A model generated the notes under the pieces. The model did not search any database and was not told the DNA's origin. It worked only from the letters and a program-made list of their open reading frames with translations. From Ficedula albicollis (Eukaryota; Chordata; Aves; Passeriformes; Muscicapidae), in assembly GCF_000247815.1 (NCBI RefSeq), contig NC_021678.1, forward strand, positions 7,956,874 to 8,020,873: a stretch of DNA of 64,000 nt. Reading direction: 5' to 3'. How positions within the stretch are numbered: position 1 is the first letter of the stretch; each line of letters starts with the position of its first letter. The position numbers and the translations under genes were made by a program. Below are positions 29,151 through 41,800 of the stretch, in pieces.

Positions 29151-31161
29151 GAATACCACACTTCCCTGTGCCTGGAGAGCCCATGCTCTGCAGACACTGA
29201 CCAAACACCCTCTTGGGTGCTGTCAGCATTTAACCAAACAGCACAAGAGAGGAAACGGCTGCCAGCCAAAGTCTTCCAAGCTTGCAAAGCACCTCAGAGG
29301 CAAGCCCTTCCCTTCAGCTTCCCATGGTTGCACTTGTTAATTATCTCATTTATTTTTGTGGAGGGTACACCAGTAACCTGTGCAATTACATGAATGTGGT
29401 TGGTTTTATACTAATAGCTCTTTTCCAGAAATTTGTACATGGTTGACAAAAAAAAAAACAACAAAAACAACAAAGTCAAAACTATTGATATGAGTTACAA
29501 CTGAAACTGGATGCAGAAAAGCACAGTGGACCTAATTTGGCTTCATTTAGTGCATGATCAGGCTGCCTTAAGTCTGGCAGAAATCCCAGCCCAGAGCTGG
29601 GATTGCTGGAGCCTGTCACTGTGCATAAACAACCCTGAGCAAGAGCCTGAGACCAACGTTGCACTTCTGTACCTGACAAAGGCAGCAGGAGCTCGTCCTC
29701 TGCTTCCTCGCAAAAGGCACGCACAAAAAGACATAGCCCTGTTTAAAGGAAAATTAATGGCACCTTTTATCCCCACCACCAGTTCTGTGGTGACTAGAGA
29801 GCAGATGGCAGCTCTGCTCCTAGCCAGGGCCTTTGGAGCACGTGGCAAGGGATGCCTGCAAAGGCAGGCAGACAGCTCTCCTTTAGTGCCACAGGATTCC
29901 TGCTCTCCTTTGTCCTGCCCAGAGCAGCCCTTTCCCCACACTCCTATTTGACATAAAAGCAATGAGGTCTTACGCAAACACAGTTAAGAAACTTTTTTTA
30001 CTCTTTTTTGTTAATAGGATTTTTAGAAGAACCATTCATTCAGACAAAAGTGCTACTTCAGTAATAGAGACACATGAAAAATATTTCTTTAAGCACCCTT
30101 ATCTCTGCTAATAATGCTGGTGCAAGATTGCTGTGCCTTCAACTAGCCCTCCCTGAACCAGAGGGAAAGAAAACAAACTAATCTCCATTACAAGTGCTTT
30201 CCATTTTTAATTTTTTTTAAACTCAAAATGCAGCCTAAATATTTCATGCAGTTCTTCTCAGAAAGAAAACATGTTAGCAATGCCTTTCATGTTACAAAGG
30301 TGACTAAGGCAGATATGTTGGATAACTTACTTATAATCCAACAAGAAACATCTTATACTGCAAAAATGGCTTATTGCAGTCCTTGTAGGTAGTCCCTGTA
30401 TTCTCTGAAATCTAAAAAAGCCAAAAGCAGCAAGTGTGTTCTACAATTCTCATGTCCCTTTTTTCTTCATTCTCCGAGCAAACTTTAGGAAATCTTCACC
30501 TGGGCATTTTCTTTCCCCCCTCATAATTTATGTGACTCAGTGAGCATCTTCCAGAGCTTATGGAATTAAAGAAAGGTCTGACTAGACAAGTTTCAAACTA
30601 TATGAACACGTGTCTTAGACAGAAATGTTTAAAATTTGCTCTTGCAGCATTTCTCTAGGCAATTCTTCCTTTGCCCCCAGTTGCACTCACACATCTATCA
30701 TCAAATATTTTCATTGTGTGATCAACAAGCTATGAATGAGGTGGCTTTCTCTGCCTGCTTACTCCCCTGCTGTATTTTAACAAAAGCAGAGATTTTCAAA
30801 GGCAACCCACAGTGCTAAATGCCTTTACTTCTTTCAGCTTTCCATCATGTAAAGGATCTAAGCCAGACATCATGGAAATGCATATTACCATCTATCCTAT
30901 ATGAATGTCCTGAGATGTAGTTGATTGCCAAGATCACTGGATTATTTGCCATCTTCTGATTGCTGCTTATCTGCTGCCTCTGACCACTCATTGTGAAGCC
31001 CTTCCAGGGATTTCTGCAAGGCTGCTTTATTAGTCCTTTCACGGGAATGCCTTGTGTACTGGATGCTTTCTTAAAAGTTCTTAACTATACACATTCCATA
31101 TTCTACTATTTTGTGACTGAAATCCTGGAGGAAACATATACAATTTAGCAAAGCACCAAAC
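29151..31161. other. Unique non-coding sequence
   Basis: About 2 kb with an A-rich run at 29450-29473. Opposing open frames at 29511-29977 on both strands indicate stop-poor composition rather than a gene. No repeat family is recognised. Confidence 0.5.
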
Positions 31162-31271
31162 CCTTGATTTTCAGCTTCTGGGTGGTCCTTGACACCAACA
31201 CCAACCAGCATCTCTGCCTTGATTTTCAGCTTCTGGGTAGTCCTTGACACCAACACCAACCAGCATCTCTG
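31162..31271. repeat. Two-copy tandem duplication, 55-bp period
   Basis: The unit starting CCTTGATTTTCAGCTTCTGG is at 31162-31216 and 31217-31271, with one clear substitution (GGGTGGTCC against GGGTAGTCC). Confidence 0.92.
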
Positions 31272-32271
31272 ACATTGGCTGGGAACGCAGCATAGCTACT
31301 CTGTGGCAGTAAATGTTCTCTTACCATTACATTAAATTTACTGACGGGGTTTGTGCTTTCATCATAAGAAACAAATGAGCTTGGACTCAGCTGGGGACTT
31401 AGCTGGTGACCTGCAAGATGAACAAGCAGCATGGCAACCTCTTTTCCAATGTATTCCAAGTACAGAACACCTACAGGGTTGAAATGGCAATCTGAAGCCT
31501 TTGGTTTTTTTCCCATCACTGCAAATTTCCCCATGACTTCTTTTAAATACATTCCTTACTATAGCAACAATTATTTCTTATGCTTTTCACAATAACTGAG
31601 AAAATCACTGCCATTCATTCCCTTTGTGGGAGCTGCACAAGTGGGAAATATTGATTTCTTCACATATTGTTCTGCTTGATATTACAGCTTGGCGTGTTTC
31701 TGCTTTCATCTCTCATCCCCACTGTACTCTACATTTCTAGTAGTCGAGCACTACTGAGCATTGTCATAGATACATAATCACATTTAGTTCCAAATAAACT
31801 TTTAGGGCATCTGGAATGAGTGACTGCATTTAGTAATGAATGTGCTTACCACAACCCTGAGCTGACTGAAAATATCAAATGTATAGGATTATAAACATCT
31901 TTTGCTGAGATTTGGAGAGAGAGAAAAAAAATAAAAATAAGCTGAAATTGTCTAAAATTATTAACATCTGACACACATACAACTCCGAGCAAGTTAGAGA
32001 TATAAACTACTAAAACTCTGACCAGCTGTCCTCCCACCTGCTTGGTCTTTTCAGGCAGATTCATTGCAGAGTTTTATTTGCTCAATAACATTCTGAATCA
32101 CTAGACACAGTGCAGTGCACTTTGGACCCTAATAAAGCTCTGCTGTCACCTCTGAAGCCAATGTCCTGGCTGCCCTCTCCTCCTCACTCAAATGATCTCC
32201 AGTAAAAGTTTATCCATCCAGCTCTGCACCATGCTCCTCACATCCTCATGGACTTCTCTCCCTCCATGCAG
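31272..32271. other. Unique non-coding sequence
   Basis: 1 kb of single-copy DNA upstream of the candidate exon. Nothing recognisable apart from a short purine-rich run near 31917-31940. Confidence 0.5.
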
Positions 32272-32387
32272 GTGCAGAAGATTCCTGGATGCCTGTGGTG
32301 AGCAGGAGCCCCCCATGTCACAGATCACCCTGATGCTTGTGCAAGGGATGACAGCGGAACGGTGCCGACAAAACTGTTTCAGCCTTG
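32272..32387 (+). CDS. Tentative single exon with WSC-domain-like cysteine pattern
   Basis: A pyrimidine-rich run and CAG (CTTCTCTCCCTCCATGCAG) precede 32272, and a strong donor GTGAGA follows 32387. Alternative acceptors lie at 32278 and 32281. The open frame with codons from 32273 includes MTAERCRQNCFSLG. This matches the WSC carbohydrate-binding domain spacing M-[ST]-x-E-x-C-x3-C-x3-G, preceded by an F-x-D and a Ser at plausible distances. Three CpGs fall within GCGGAACGGTGCCG, unusual for this CpG-poor window and compatible with constrained coding. Against it, the canonical Gly-Cys before F-x-D is not seen, no partner exon was found, and the minus strand is also open (32188-32418). The parent gene is unknown. 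If real, the next exon should carry the YxYxGLE...CxC half of the domain. Confidence 0.25.
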
Positions 32388-33471
32388 GTGAGAATGTACT
32401 TATCACAAGGAATAACATAGCCTCAGGCTCCTTGTCAAGAAAAAGGAAATACAGCCCGCAATGAGTTTGAAAACCTTATAAAAATTAAATGCAACCAGGA
32501 AATAGCAGCCTGTTCAAACTAGAAAGAAAGAAATCTCCGTTTACACCTCTGCACAGGCCACCCTGCCTGTGCCTCGCCATCTGCACAGTAATGAGGAAGG
32601 GTTTTGTTCCTTTGGTGCAGGTGCCCCCCAGCATTATGGTGTCTGAGAAACACTCATCTATTAGCCAAGACATGAGAAACATCCACAAGATGTAGCCTAA
32701 GAGGCTGAGAAGCTTTATTGTTGATATTGCCTGTCAGTGTGGGGCCTTGCTTCCCAAAAACAGATCGAGGAACATCAAAGCTCCTTCCAGTGCAGGCAAC
32801 ATCTGGAGCCATTTGCGCCTATTAATTTTGGAGCAGAGTCAGGAAGAAAGAGCAGGTTTTTCAATTCTCAAGGCAAATATTTATTTACCTGGACCCTGAA
32901 TGATTGGTAACTTCAACAGCTCCCACCTCAAAGGTGGTCAAAGGCAGAAAAATTGGGTCATACCCAATGCAAGCAGCTTTCTGGGTCAACTGATGGATTT
33001 TCTACACATCTCACAATCACAAAATTCTATCTACCCTGGGATGAAACTCTTCAGCTGCCATTCTCAAGGATATATTCCTGCTTGTCCTTCAGATAGTTTT
33101 TAAGCTATTGAGTCACACCTGTGCTGGATGCAGCCCATGCAGAGGGACTCTGCTTTGCCCTGGCACCACTGCCCAGCTCTGAGCCACCATCCCTGCACAG
33201 GTCAGTGTCAGGGTGCAGGCTCATCAGGAGCTCTGCCATGGCACCAGAACAACTACTAATAGGCACTCTGACAAGTTCAGCAAATGTAATCGTCCTTGTT
33301 TTGCCTTGTACTTTACATTGATCTCCTCCTTTATTTTAGCAGTTCCAGCAGAGCTTTGACTTCTTCGGATTTTTGCTTCCTTTGAACCACACTGCTCCGA
33401 TTATTGCTAGAGTCAGTGATGCTTTAGTGTTTATTTTGCATCCTTCTATGAGCATGTCTTGAGTATACAGT
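32388..33471. other. Unique non-coding sequence
   Basis: No further exon, gene or repeat recognised downstream of the candidate exon. Confidence 0.5.
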
Positions 33472-33590
33472 GTTCTTGACTATAAAAGACAGCAAAAAGA
33501 AATTAATTTGAGAAATGTTTGTGGTTTAGCTCGTTCTTGACTATAAAAGACAGCAAAAAAATTAATTTGAGAAATGTTTGTGGTTTAGCT
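33472..33590. repeat. Two-copy tandem duplication, 61-bp period
   Basis: The unit starting GTTCTTGACTATAAAAGACA is at 33472-33532 and 33533-33590. The second copy is slightly shorter in the A-run (CAAAAAGAAATTAA against CAAAAAAATTAA). Confidence 0.92.
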
Positions 33591-35690
33591 TTTATCTTTA
33601 GATTTCACTGGTTTCTCTACATCTGTTAAAATAGTTGAAGAAATTTATTACCATTTCTATACTTGTTTTTAGATTTAGTGTATTTCTATACAGACTGTGT
33701 AGCTGCTGTTGGGTTTTTTCCTTCATTTCTCCTTGACCTACCCCCCAGAACTTCCACTTGTAGTTCAAAGTGCTGTTTAAACATTTTACTCATCTCCTTG
33801 GCCTTCTCCATAATTTTTAAGATCAGTGAAGGACTTACAATTCAAAACTCAAACAGACTCCACAACAGCATCATAAAAGAAAGAACAACAGCAACAAAAA
33901 AATTAAAAAAAGAAAAAGAGCGTCAGAGAGAGGAAAAAGTTCTCTCTGAGTGGGAGGTTCACCAAACCAATGTAATCTACACTCTCTCCCCAGGCACTGC
34001 AATTCTTTGCCTCTTTCATTAACAAAGGTTGAGATACAAATAAAGTGACACATGTTCTATTTTTAATAACAGGAAATAACCACTACTCCACTCTACCTAA
34101 CTTTGAAAGCAGGACCCTAATAGAAATGAGAGCGACCAAAATCAGTCCATCATATATCACAGCAGTAGTGCTGAAGTGTAGCTCAGGGTTTCTTCAGTCT
34201 GCCAGAGCCAACATCCATTGCACCAAAGTTCCAAAACCAGGTAACAAATTTCCCATGTAGCCAGGGGAGGTACATGGGAAACACAGAGATTATTCAGGGC
34301 ACCACAGTTCAATGCTGACAAGATAAACCCACACATTTTTTTGATGCCATCTAAAGTTGTCATGTCAGTGTCTGCCCTCTAAAAAGCCCTCAAGAGAATG
34401 ATCTTCTGCTCTTCACTTACATGAGACATGTTACTGCAAAGCACTGGAATATACCTCTTGCTTCTAGTGCAGCTGGCCCTGCCAGAAACATCATGGAAGT
34501 AAGATACTGTTCTTTATTAAAACAAAGAAGTTCCCAGATGTCATGCCTGGTGTTAAAATTTCTTATGTATGGAATTCTCCCATGTTATTCCATGATTGAG
34601 GGAATCCTTCTGTGCAATACCACCAGATACAACACTGCTGGCCCTGGGTCAGAGGTGAGAGGAAGAGGAAGCTGTGCCTTGCCCAGCACAGACCACAGCA
34701 TGAGGACTTGGCAGCTTCTGTGTGCCTTTCCCCCTTAGTTTATTTTACACCTGCACCTGTGCCAAGGAGCTTTTTAAATTCTGCACTGGTCCTAAGTTCT
34801 TGTTTGACAACTCTCTTAGCTGAAATATTTTATTTATCCAGAGAGCAGCTCTTTCTGCCCTGTTGAAAACATTCAGTTCCTACCTGGCCTTATCCTGTGA
34901 TAGGGAGGAAAGGACAATTTACCTCTTGATTCATTAGTCATAGATCTGTAATGAGACTCCAGCTGAAACAGCCAATCTACATGAGGTGAGACAATGACTA
35001 CTGCCAGGAGAGGACCCTTGTGAGACCAGGGGTTCATTTCACACAGTGCTCAGCTTGTGGCTACAGCAGCACTAGAAGCTGAATTCACACTGAAGATGGT
35101 GGAAGCTAATTCAGCTCTGGGGGCTTCTAAAGAAGAAAGAGGAAAAAGCTGAAACCAAAAGAGCCTGAAATTAATTTTCTAAATATATCTGTGAGCTGTG
35201 CAGAGAATGATAATTCCCAGAGAGCTGGGGAAGTTCAGTATTTTGCTTTTTTCCAGTTTGGAAATATTGGGAACCTTCAATGCTTCAGGACCCCAGATCA
35301 CCAGACATCTTTTTCAGAGTTTCTGGATTTTTGTCTCCCATTCAACACACTGATGGAGCAAGAAGACCCAGATAGACAGCTGACCTGGAAATCTTGGAGC
35401 TGCTGCCTTCAAGGAGATCATAATTTTGAGGTCTTACACAGCAAAGCAAACTGGTAAGGAGCCAGAGAGGACTCAGTCTTTCAATAATCCAAATAGTAGC
35501 CAGGGACAATTATATCCCAAAGAATCTGCATGCACTGACAAACCTCTGCTGCACAGGGGGATTTTGTACTGGGTCTAATGATGCTCAGGTATCAAAAGCA
35601 CTGACCCACTGTCACCAACTTCTGCAGAAGGTGCTGCCTCCAGAGTGCTTCCTCAAACAGAAAAACAACAAGGAAATATTTCCAGTGCCT
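33591..35690. other. Unique non-coding sequence
   Basis: About 2.1 kb with no recognised gene or transposon. Purine-rich around 33870-33950. Open frames such as 33663-34022 (plus) have no recognisable domain. Confidence 0.5.
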
Positions 35691-36256
35691 GCATAGGCAC
35701 TCAGAAACCTTCCTTGCAGTGCCAACGCTTCTGCTTGGTTTAGGTTTCACTATCAGGATCACTTTAGACAGAGAAAAAAACTTTGAACACAAAGGAAATT
35801 ATCTTCTGAGGTCAGAGTGGAAGGGCCCCTGGATCACCTCAACTGGAGTCTCATTTCTCCATGCCCAAGACTGACCCCTTTGGAGTGCTGCCTCCCTCTC
35901 TGCCACTCCATTCCATTCGAGAACCTCTGACCATCAGTGCCACCAGCACCTTTGGAACTCCAGGCTGTTCCTGACAAAACCTGACAGCACCATCAAATGT
36001 GACTGATGAAAGCTTTCCCAGTAAACACGGCCACTTGTCCCTGCTCTCCCTCCTATCAGCCAACAGCCACAGCAGCAAGGATTTCGCTTTTGTTCTTCCC
36101 TTTCAAAGAGAGTTGTGAGCAAAAGTAAAAAAAAGCTTAACTGGGTTAATCAGGTCAAGAAAAGCAGAAACAACCATGACAGAGCAGAAATGGCAGGTTT
36201 ACTTGCCATGGCCAAAGGGTAAGAGCAAGGCTCAGTGACCCCCTAGGCAGAAAGGG
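35691..36256. repeat. 566-bp segment, copy 1 of an adapter-joined duplication
   Basis: Begins GCATAGGCACTCAGAAACCT. It is essentially identical to 36304-36870 at an offset of 613 bp. The only difference I found is one base near the right end (CCCCCTAGGC against CCCCCTAAGGC). It has no coding content that I can support. Confidence 0.93.
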
Positions 36257-36284
36257 TAAGAGCAAGGCTCAGTGACCCCTAAGG
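36214..36284. repeat. 37-bp partial repeat next to the adapter
   Basis: AAAGGGTAAGAGCAAGGCTC with AGTGACCCC occurs at 36214 and again at 36251, and the second copy runs straight into the adapter sequence. This looks like a mis-joined read end rather than a natural repeat. Confidence 0.85.
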
Positions 36285-36303
36285 AGATCGGAAGAGCGTC
36301 GTG
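36285..36303 (+). other. Illumina TruSeq adapter remnant
   Basis: AGATCGGAAGAGCGTCGTG is an exact 19-base match to the start of the Illumina TruSeq Read 2 adapter. The next base departs from the adapter and copy 2 of the duplicated segment begins at once. A chance exact 19-mer match in 64 kb is of order one in several million. This is non-biological sequence in the assembly. Confidence 0.97.
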
Positions 36304-36870
36304 GCATAGGCACTCAGAAACCTTCCTTGCAGTGCCAACGCTTCTGCTTGGTTTAGGTTTCACTATCAGGATCACTTTAGACAGAGAAAAAAACTTTGAA
36401 CACAAAGGAAATTATCTTCTGAGGTCAGAGTGGAAGGGCCCCTGGATCACCTCAACTGGAGTCTCATTTCTCCATGCCCAAGACTGACCCCTTTGGAGTG
36501 CTGCCTCCCTCTCTGCCACTCCATTCCATTCGAGAACCTCTGACCATCAGTGCCACCAGCACCTTTGGAACTCCAGGCTGTTCCTGACAAAACCTGACAG
36601 CACCATCAAATGTGACTGATGAAAGCTTTCCCAGTAAACACGGCCACTTGTCCCTGCTCTCCCTCCTATCAGCCAACAGCCACAGCAGCAAGGATTTCGC
36701 TTTTGTTCTTCCCTTTCAAAGAGAGTTGTGAGCAAAAGTAAAAAAAAGCTTAACTGGGTTAATCAGGTCAAGAAAAGCAGAAACAACCATGACAGAGCAG
36801 AAATGGCAGGTTTACTTGCCATGGCCAAAGGGTAAGAGCAAGGCTCAGTGACCCCCTAAGGCAGAAAGGG
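36304..36870. repeat. Copy 2 of the adapter-joined duplication
   Basis: Repeats 35691-36256 after the adapter and then continues into unique sequence (GACAGGGAAGGGTGACACTG). The near-perfect identity contrasts with the few percent divergence of most other duplications in the window, as expected for a false duplication built from the same reads or the two alleles. Confidence 0.93.
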
Positions 36871-38517
36871 GACAGGGAAGGGTGACACTGAGCTCAGACC
36901 CTGCTTTCAGGTGCAGGGGAGGCACCTGGGTGAGCTTGGTCTGGTTTCCCTCCATGGTTTAAAACCTGGCAGAATTGGTGACAGTCTCTGGTGAGCACTT
37001 GGCTCCTGTGCACCCAGAGTCAGTGCCCACTTCCATTTAATTCACCATTGTCTGCTGGGCTCAGGAACTGGTTCTGAGAAGGGTCAGAGCAAGGCAGGTC
37101 AAACAGGGCCCAGAGCCCTTCTCTGGATTTACAGGGAAATCTTTCACACTCATGAAAACCACTGCAGAGTCACTCTTCAACATGGTTTTTCCTTCAGAAA
37201 TTTCCTTTGTTCTTTTTCCCTCAGAAATTAGCATGCATCAAGTGACTAAGTCTATTAGAGAAAATTGACCTTGGAGTCATTTAGCTAAGGATTTGCCAAA
37301 TCCCAAAGGTATTTATTATTCTTATAAGCAATGAGGCATATGGTTGACTTTTCCAAAGGCCATTTCAGAAAGAAAAGTAAATGACCATCCCTTGAAACGG
37401 AAACAAGAGATATTTAAGAACCTTTAGGCCAGATCTGGGCAGGAAGATTTCATCACAAGGCTATGCAAAAACGCACAAAATGTGGAAAATTAGCACTTGA
37501 GAGACCCCATGCTGTGGTTCTCAGAGGATGCTACCACTCCACCCATACTGCTAAAGTACTGGAAGGTCAGTGTCAACAGATGGGCAAGTGTTTGTCAAGT
37601 GGCTTTCATGCCTCCACAAGTTAAATGGAGATGGTCTAGCAGAAATAGAGAAGGTTCTTTTTATTTAAGAGGGGCCCAAGGTCTAACACAAAAGCCTGGA
37701 GAAATTTCAGTCTGAACGGAGTGAAGTTTGTAACTCAGATTTGAATCTGTAGGAGGTCAGATTAGACAGTGGGTTCTGAATTTTCACTTTTTATTTTTCT
37801 TTACTAGAGATCAAATGCTTTCTGCAAAATGCTAAGACAGTGCTTTGGCAAAAGCACAAGCCAAAAAAATATCATTGACAGAAATTTAACTGAAGCCAAA
37901 CATAATTTTTTACCAAATAGCAAAAGAGTGAGCAAAGGAAGATAAAAGATTCCATACCCTCAGCCTCCAACTTGAGCAATACCTCTGTATTTGACAATCT
38001 TCTAGTCTTAGTCAAGAATGTCAGAGCTTCTGTGCACAAGAACAAGGTAACCAAGTCAGGTTTAAGGGAAAAAAAGTAAAGAAAAACCCTTTTGTTTTTT
38101 TCAGCACTATTCTGATTACTTACCTCTGCTTCAGAAGTCAAGGAAGGCCAAACTTGCCTTAAAGAGAGAGAATGATAGACTTAAATAGTAAAATGCAACA
38201 TCTGTGTTTGAAAATAAAACTCAGTATATTTAATGGACAAATTCATTTAACAATTTCATGAGCATGGGCATCAGTGATTTTTTTTTATTAGTAGAATAAG
38301 CCATAAGTCTCAAAAAAATTCCAGTGCTAGGTCTTTACATAGACACAGAATAATAGATGTTCTTCAGATGTACTACACTCAGCTGACTGCCTGTGGCAGG
38401 AGTTGGTGCTGCCAAGTATAAGGACAACTTTCCCAGAATTTAAACAGCCCTGGTTAAACAAAGCAGGGCAATAATATCCAGTCTAGGGGAAGTGCACAGA
38501 AGAACAAAGCATGAAAC
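36871..38517. other. Unique non-coding sequence
   Basis: About 1.6 kb with no gene or repeat recognised. Confidence 0.5.
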
Positions 38518-38832
38518 AGTGCAAAGAATCCCTCTGCTCAGGGGAAATCAGGGCCCAATTCCTCCACATAAAGATGTTCTGTGTACTGACATCATGTATT
38601 TCATGGGGACACCGAAAGCATGTTTGACTTTTTTTTTTTTGCTACACGCAAAGACTTCTATAAACAGGGTTTGCAAGTGCAAAGAATCCCTCTGCTCAGG
38701 GGAAATCAGGGCCCAATTCCTCCACATAAAGATGTTCTGTGTACTGACATCACGTATTTCGTGGGGACACCGAAAGCATGTTTGACTTTTTCTTTTGCCA
38801 CACGCAAAGACTTCTATAAACAGGGTTTGCAG
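38518..38832. repeat. Two-copy tandem duplication, 158-bp period
   Basis: The unit starting AGTGCAAAGAATCCCTCTGC is at 38518-38675 and 38676-38832. Differences include ATCATG against ATCACG, TTCATGG against TTCGTGG, a shortened T-run (TTTTTTTTTTTTGC against TTTTTCTTTTGC) and CTACACG against CCACACG. Confidence 0.93.
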
Positions 38833-41800
38833 CCTGCTTGGCCAGCCAGTAGTCCTTAAAGTTCAGAGACCAGCTGCTGATGTCTTTTCTAACAAAAACA
38901 AACTGTGCTGCTCTTGTGTTTCCAGTGCTACACCCAGTCACCAGATAATCTTCACAGCTACAGACAAGCGACATCGACCCACCTTGGAAGGCAGAGAAAC
39001 CTCCTGAGCTTCAAGCTGCAAAGAATTATGTTTTGTCATGCACTCAACAAGAAAGAATGCTAAAATACAAGAAGAAAAACACAAGCATTGTGGTTCTACA
39101 CAACAGAAACATTCACATGCCATGCAATATTCCAGGCATGACCGGTTCAACACACATTTTGTGTCACTGAAAGGATTAAAAATGCACTGGGATGCCAAAA
39201 CAAAATGCACCAGTTCCTATGTAACATCATTTGCTGCTTTCACAGAGACATTTCTTCACCAGAAAATAACACTTCATTAAAGCTCAGCTACTTGTGGAAA
39301 GAGAGTCACTAACAGCAAATTTTATATGCTAGGTTTTCTAAAATATTTAAGTTGAAAGAACGGAATATTATGACCCTGCTGAACACAGCTCCTCTTGATG
39401 AAGAAGAGCATCTCTTTTTTTTTTTCCCCTCAGAAGATAGGTTAAATTAAAGAAACTAGAAACTAAGTGCTGGAAATGCATTTGATTTATGTATATGTTG
39501 GGCATCTTGAGCTCCTGAAAGTTTCCAAGACAGGCTGTTCATGCTAATCTGAGATCCAGAACTAAAACCTTCTCATTTAAAACATTGTTTTGCATTACAG
39601 ATCCATTTCAGCAACCAGTCCTGTTGAAAACAGAACCAGGTCAATTTGTTGACCTGAGGAGCAACTCTCATACACAAGATTCTCCATGGCAAACTAAACT
39701 CATTTCATCCCATTTCCTCTGGGACAATCACTTGGGATTTTTAGGAGTCACTTCTCCTCCTCTGTGTTCATGATGCAGAGTCACTTATGAGTAACTCAGG
39801 ATTAACTTTCTTTGACTCAAGAAGCTCGTTAGGTGCTGGCACTACAGATTTCTTTGAGCTGCTAATCTAGTGATGCTAATTAAGGCTTCCAAAGACTGTT
39901 GCAATATTCTAATTACAGCAGCTACACGTCCTTTAAATCCATTTACTGTATTACAAAGAGGGGTGTGTGATCTGTGTTTCTTGGCACTACGCTCACAGCA
40001 GCATGCTACTGCTTCCCCATGTCAGGATTATTTTAAAATTCCAACCATTACACAGGCTAAAGAGGATGAATTGAAGAGGGCAGTACATACTGAGTATCAG
40101 GATTATTTTAACTAACCCTGCTCCTGGAAAATGCATTCTTGCAATCATGCATCAAGCTACTGTTCCCATTACAGGCACCTCCTGAACCCCAGATGCTCCT
40201 GGCATGACAGGATATTTTCCTCCCATCTACAGCCTTCTGCTCCAGACCCAGCTCCAGAATTCCTCCTGGTCCCTGGGTTATTACTCATGGCAAGAATAAA
40301 TTGGCCTTTCCTGGGCCTCTCCAGCAGTTCAAAGTCACATCTCCATCACAAAAATTTGCAAAAGAGTCGGTGCTCTGCCCCTGGTTTCATGTACATTTCC
40401 TAGGAGATAGAGCTTTGAGGAACAAAGCGTTCTTTCTTTTCTGATATTTTATTAAAACATTTCATTTTGCAATTTCTTGTTAAACTTAATGCTCCCAATC
40501 TAATATATTCCAAAGCCTCTGGTTTTCTTGCCCACAGTGCTGAAAAGTGGCAGGTTCTCAGTTAATAGTATGGGATTTGGTTTCAGCTCATGGACTTTTA
40601 ACCACCTCCTTCATATCTTTTGCAATGATTTCTAATCTGAATTCAGATGGTTTCATGTTCACTTTACCTATTTCTGCCAAATAGGCCCTGCTCTCAGCAC
40701 ACTGAGCAGCAAGGGAGCAGCAGAATGCAGTCAGGACAGGGAACTTCACTCCCTTATTTCCATCACTGTAAGCCTGAGTGACCCACTTCAGCTCACAGAC
40801 CTACTGAACAATTCTGCAGTTTTTGCCACTACCAACTGGATTAAAAAAGAAAACTCTCAGAGGAGCCAACTGAAAATCTGAAGAAAAAACCCCACACATT
40901 CAGTGCATTCAAAACAAATTGTTTTTATTTTAGCTTCCCAATCACAAATTCACTTTTATTTCAAACTGGAAAGCTCTCTTGAGGTCCAGAAGCTTCCTTT
41001 CCATATGTGCTAGAACTAAAATAAAATCCACTACAGTGTGAAAAGGAAAATGAAATGCAGTGCAAAGTGTATGGCTGGTGACACACCAAAGGGCTGGAAA
41101 CCAGCATTTGAAAGGTTTTTTAACAGTGCTGAAAAGGGGAAGGAAGATAAGTTTGTGGAGCATCAAAACTTTTTATTCACTACCAAATAAAATTATTACC
41201 TGGCACACAGCTGTGAGCAAAGGATCAGGTGAAGTTGTAGGAAGGTATTCCTTTAACAGAGCTATGAACTCATTAACTAATAGCAGGACAAAAGGTAAAT
41301 TATTTCTAATCCTCTGATGTAGAGCTGTCAGAGGGGGAAAAAGTGTAAAAGTCAGCATTGGTAATGAGGCCCCCCACACTCCTCAGCACAGAACAAGGGA
41401 CTCACATGGAGCACTGCTATATGTCAAAGCTATTAAAATACTGTATAACTACCCTGGCTTTCTTCATATTTACTCTGTTAGTCAGGTGGCCACTTCATGA
41501 ATCTAATGACACTTGTCTTTTAATATTTCTCTTACTTTTCTCATTTACAGTGTTTTCAAGCATGCTATTTGGAGAAAGATGAGAAAGAATAAAGAAAGGG
41601 GAGAACCATGCAAAACAAGTAAGTCCTCAGCACTATTTCTATCTCACAATTAATATTGATTGCTTTCTGATTTTCATAGGAATTTGTCAGAATCCTGGCA
41701 GTGCAAGATTGATTTCTGTACTTCTGGGAATGGTAGATTATCAATATAATTGCTACCATCAGTGCTTTTTCACAATCCTTCCTGACATTTCTGCTCCAGG

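Noticed and set aside
35851..36735. Identical minus-strand open frames appearing twice (75 and 62 codons)
   Set aside because: They are the same sequence seen twice because of the adapter-joined false duplication, and have no domain content.
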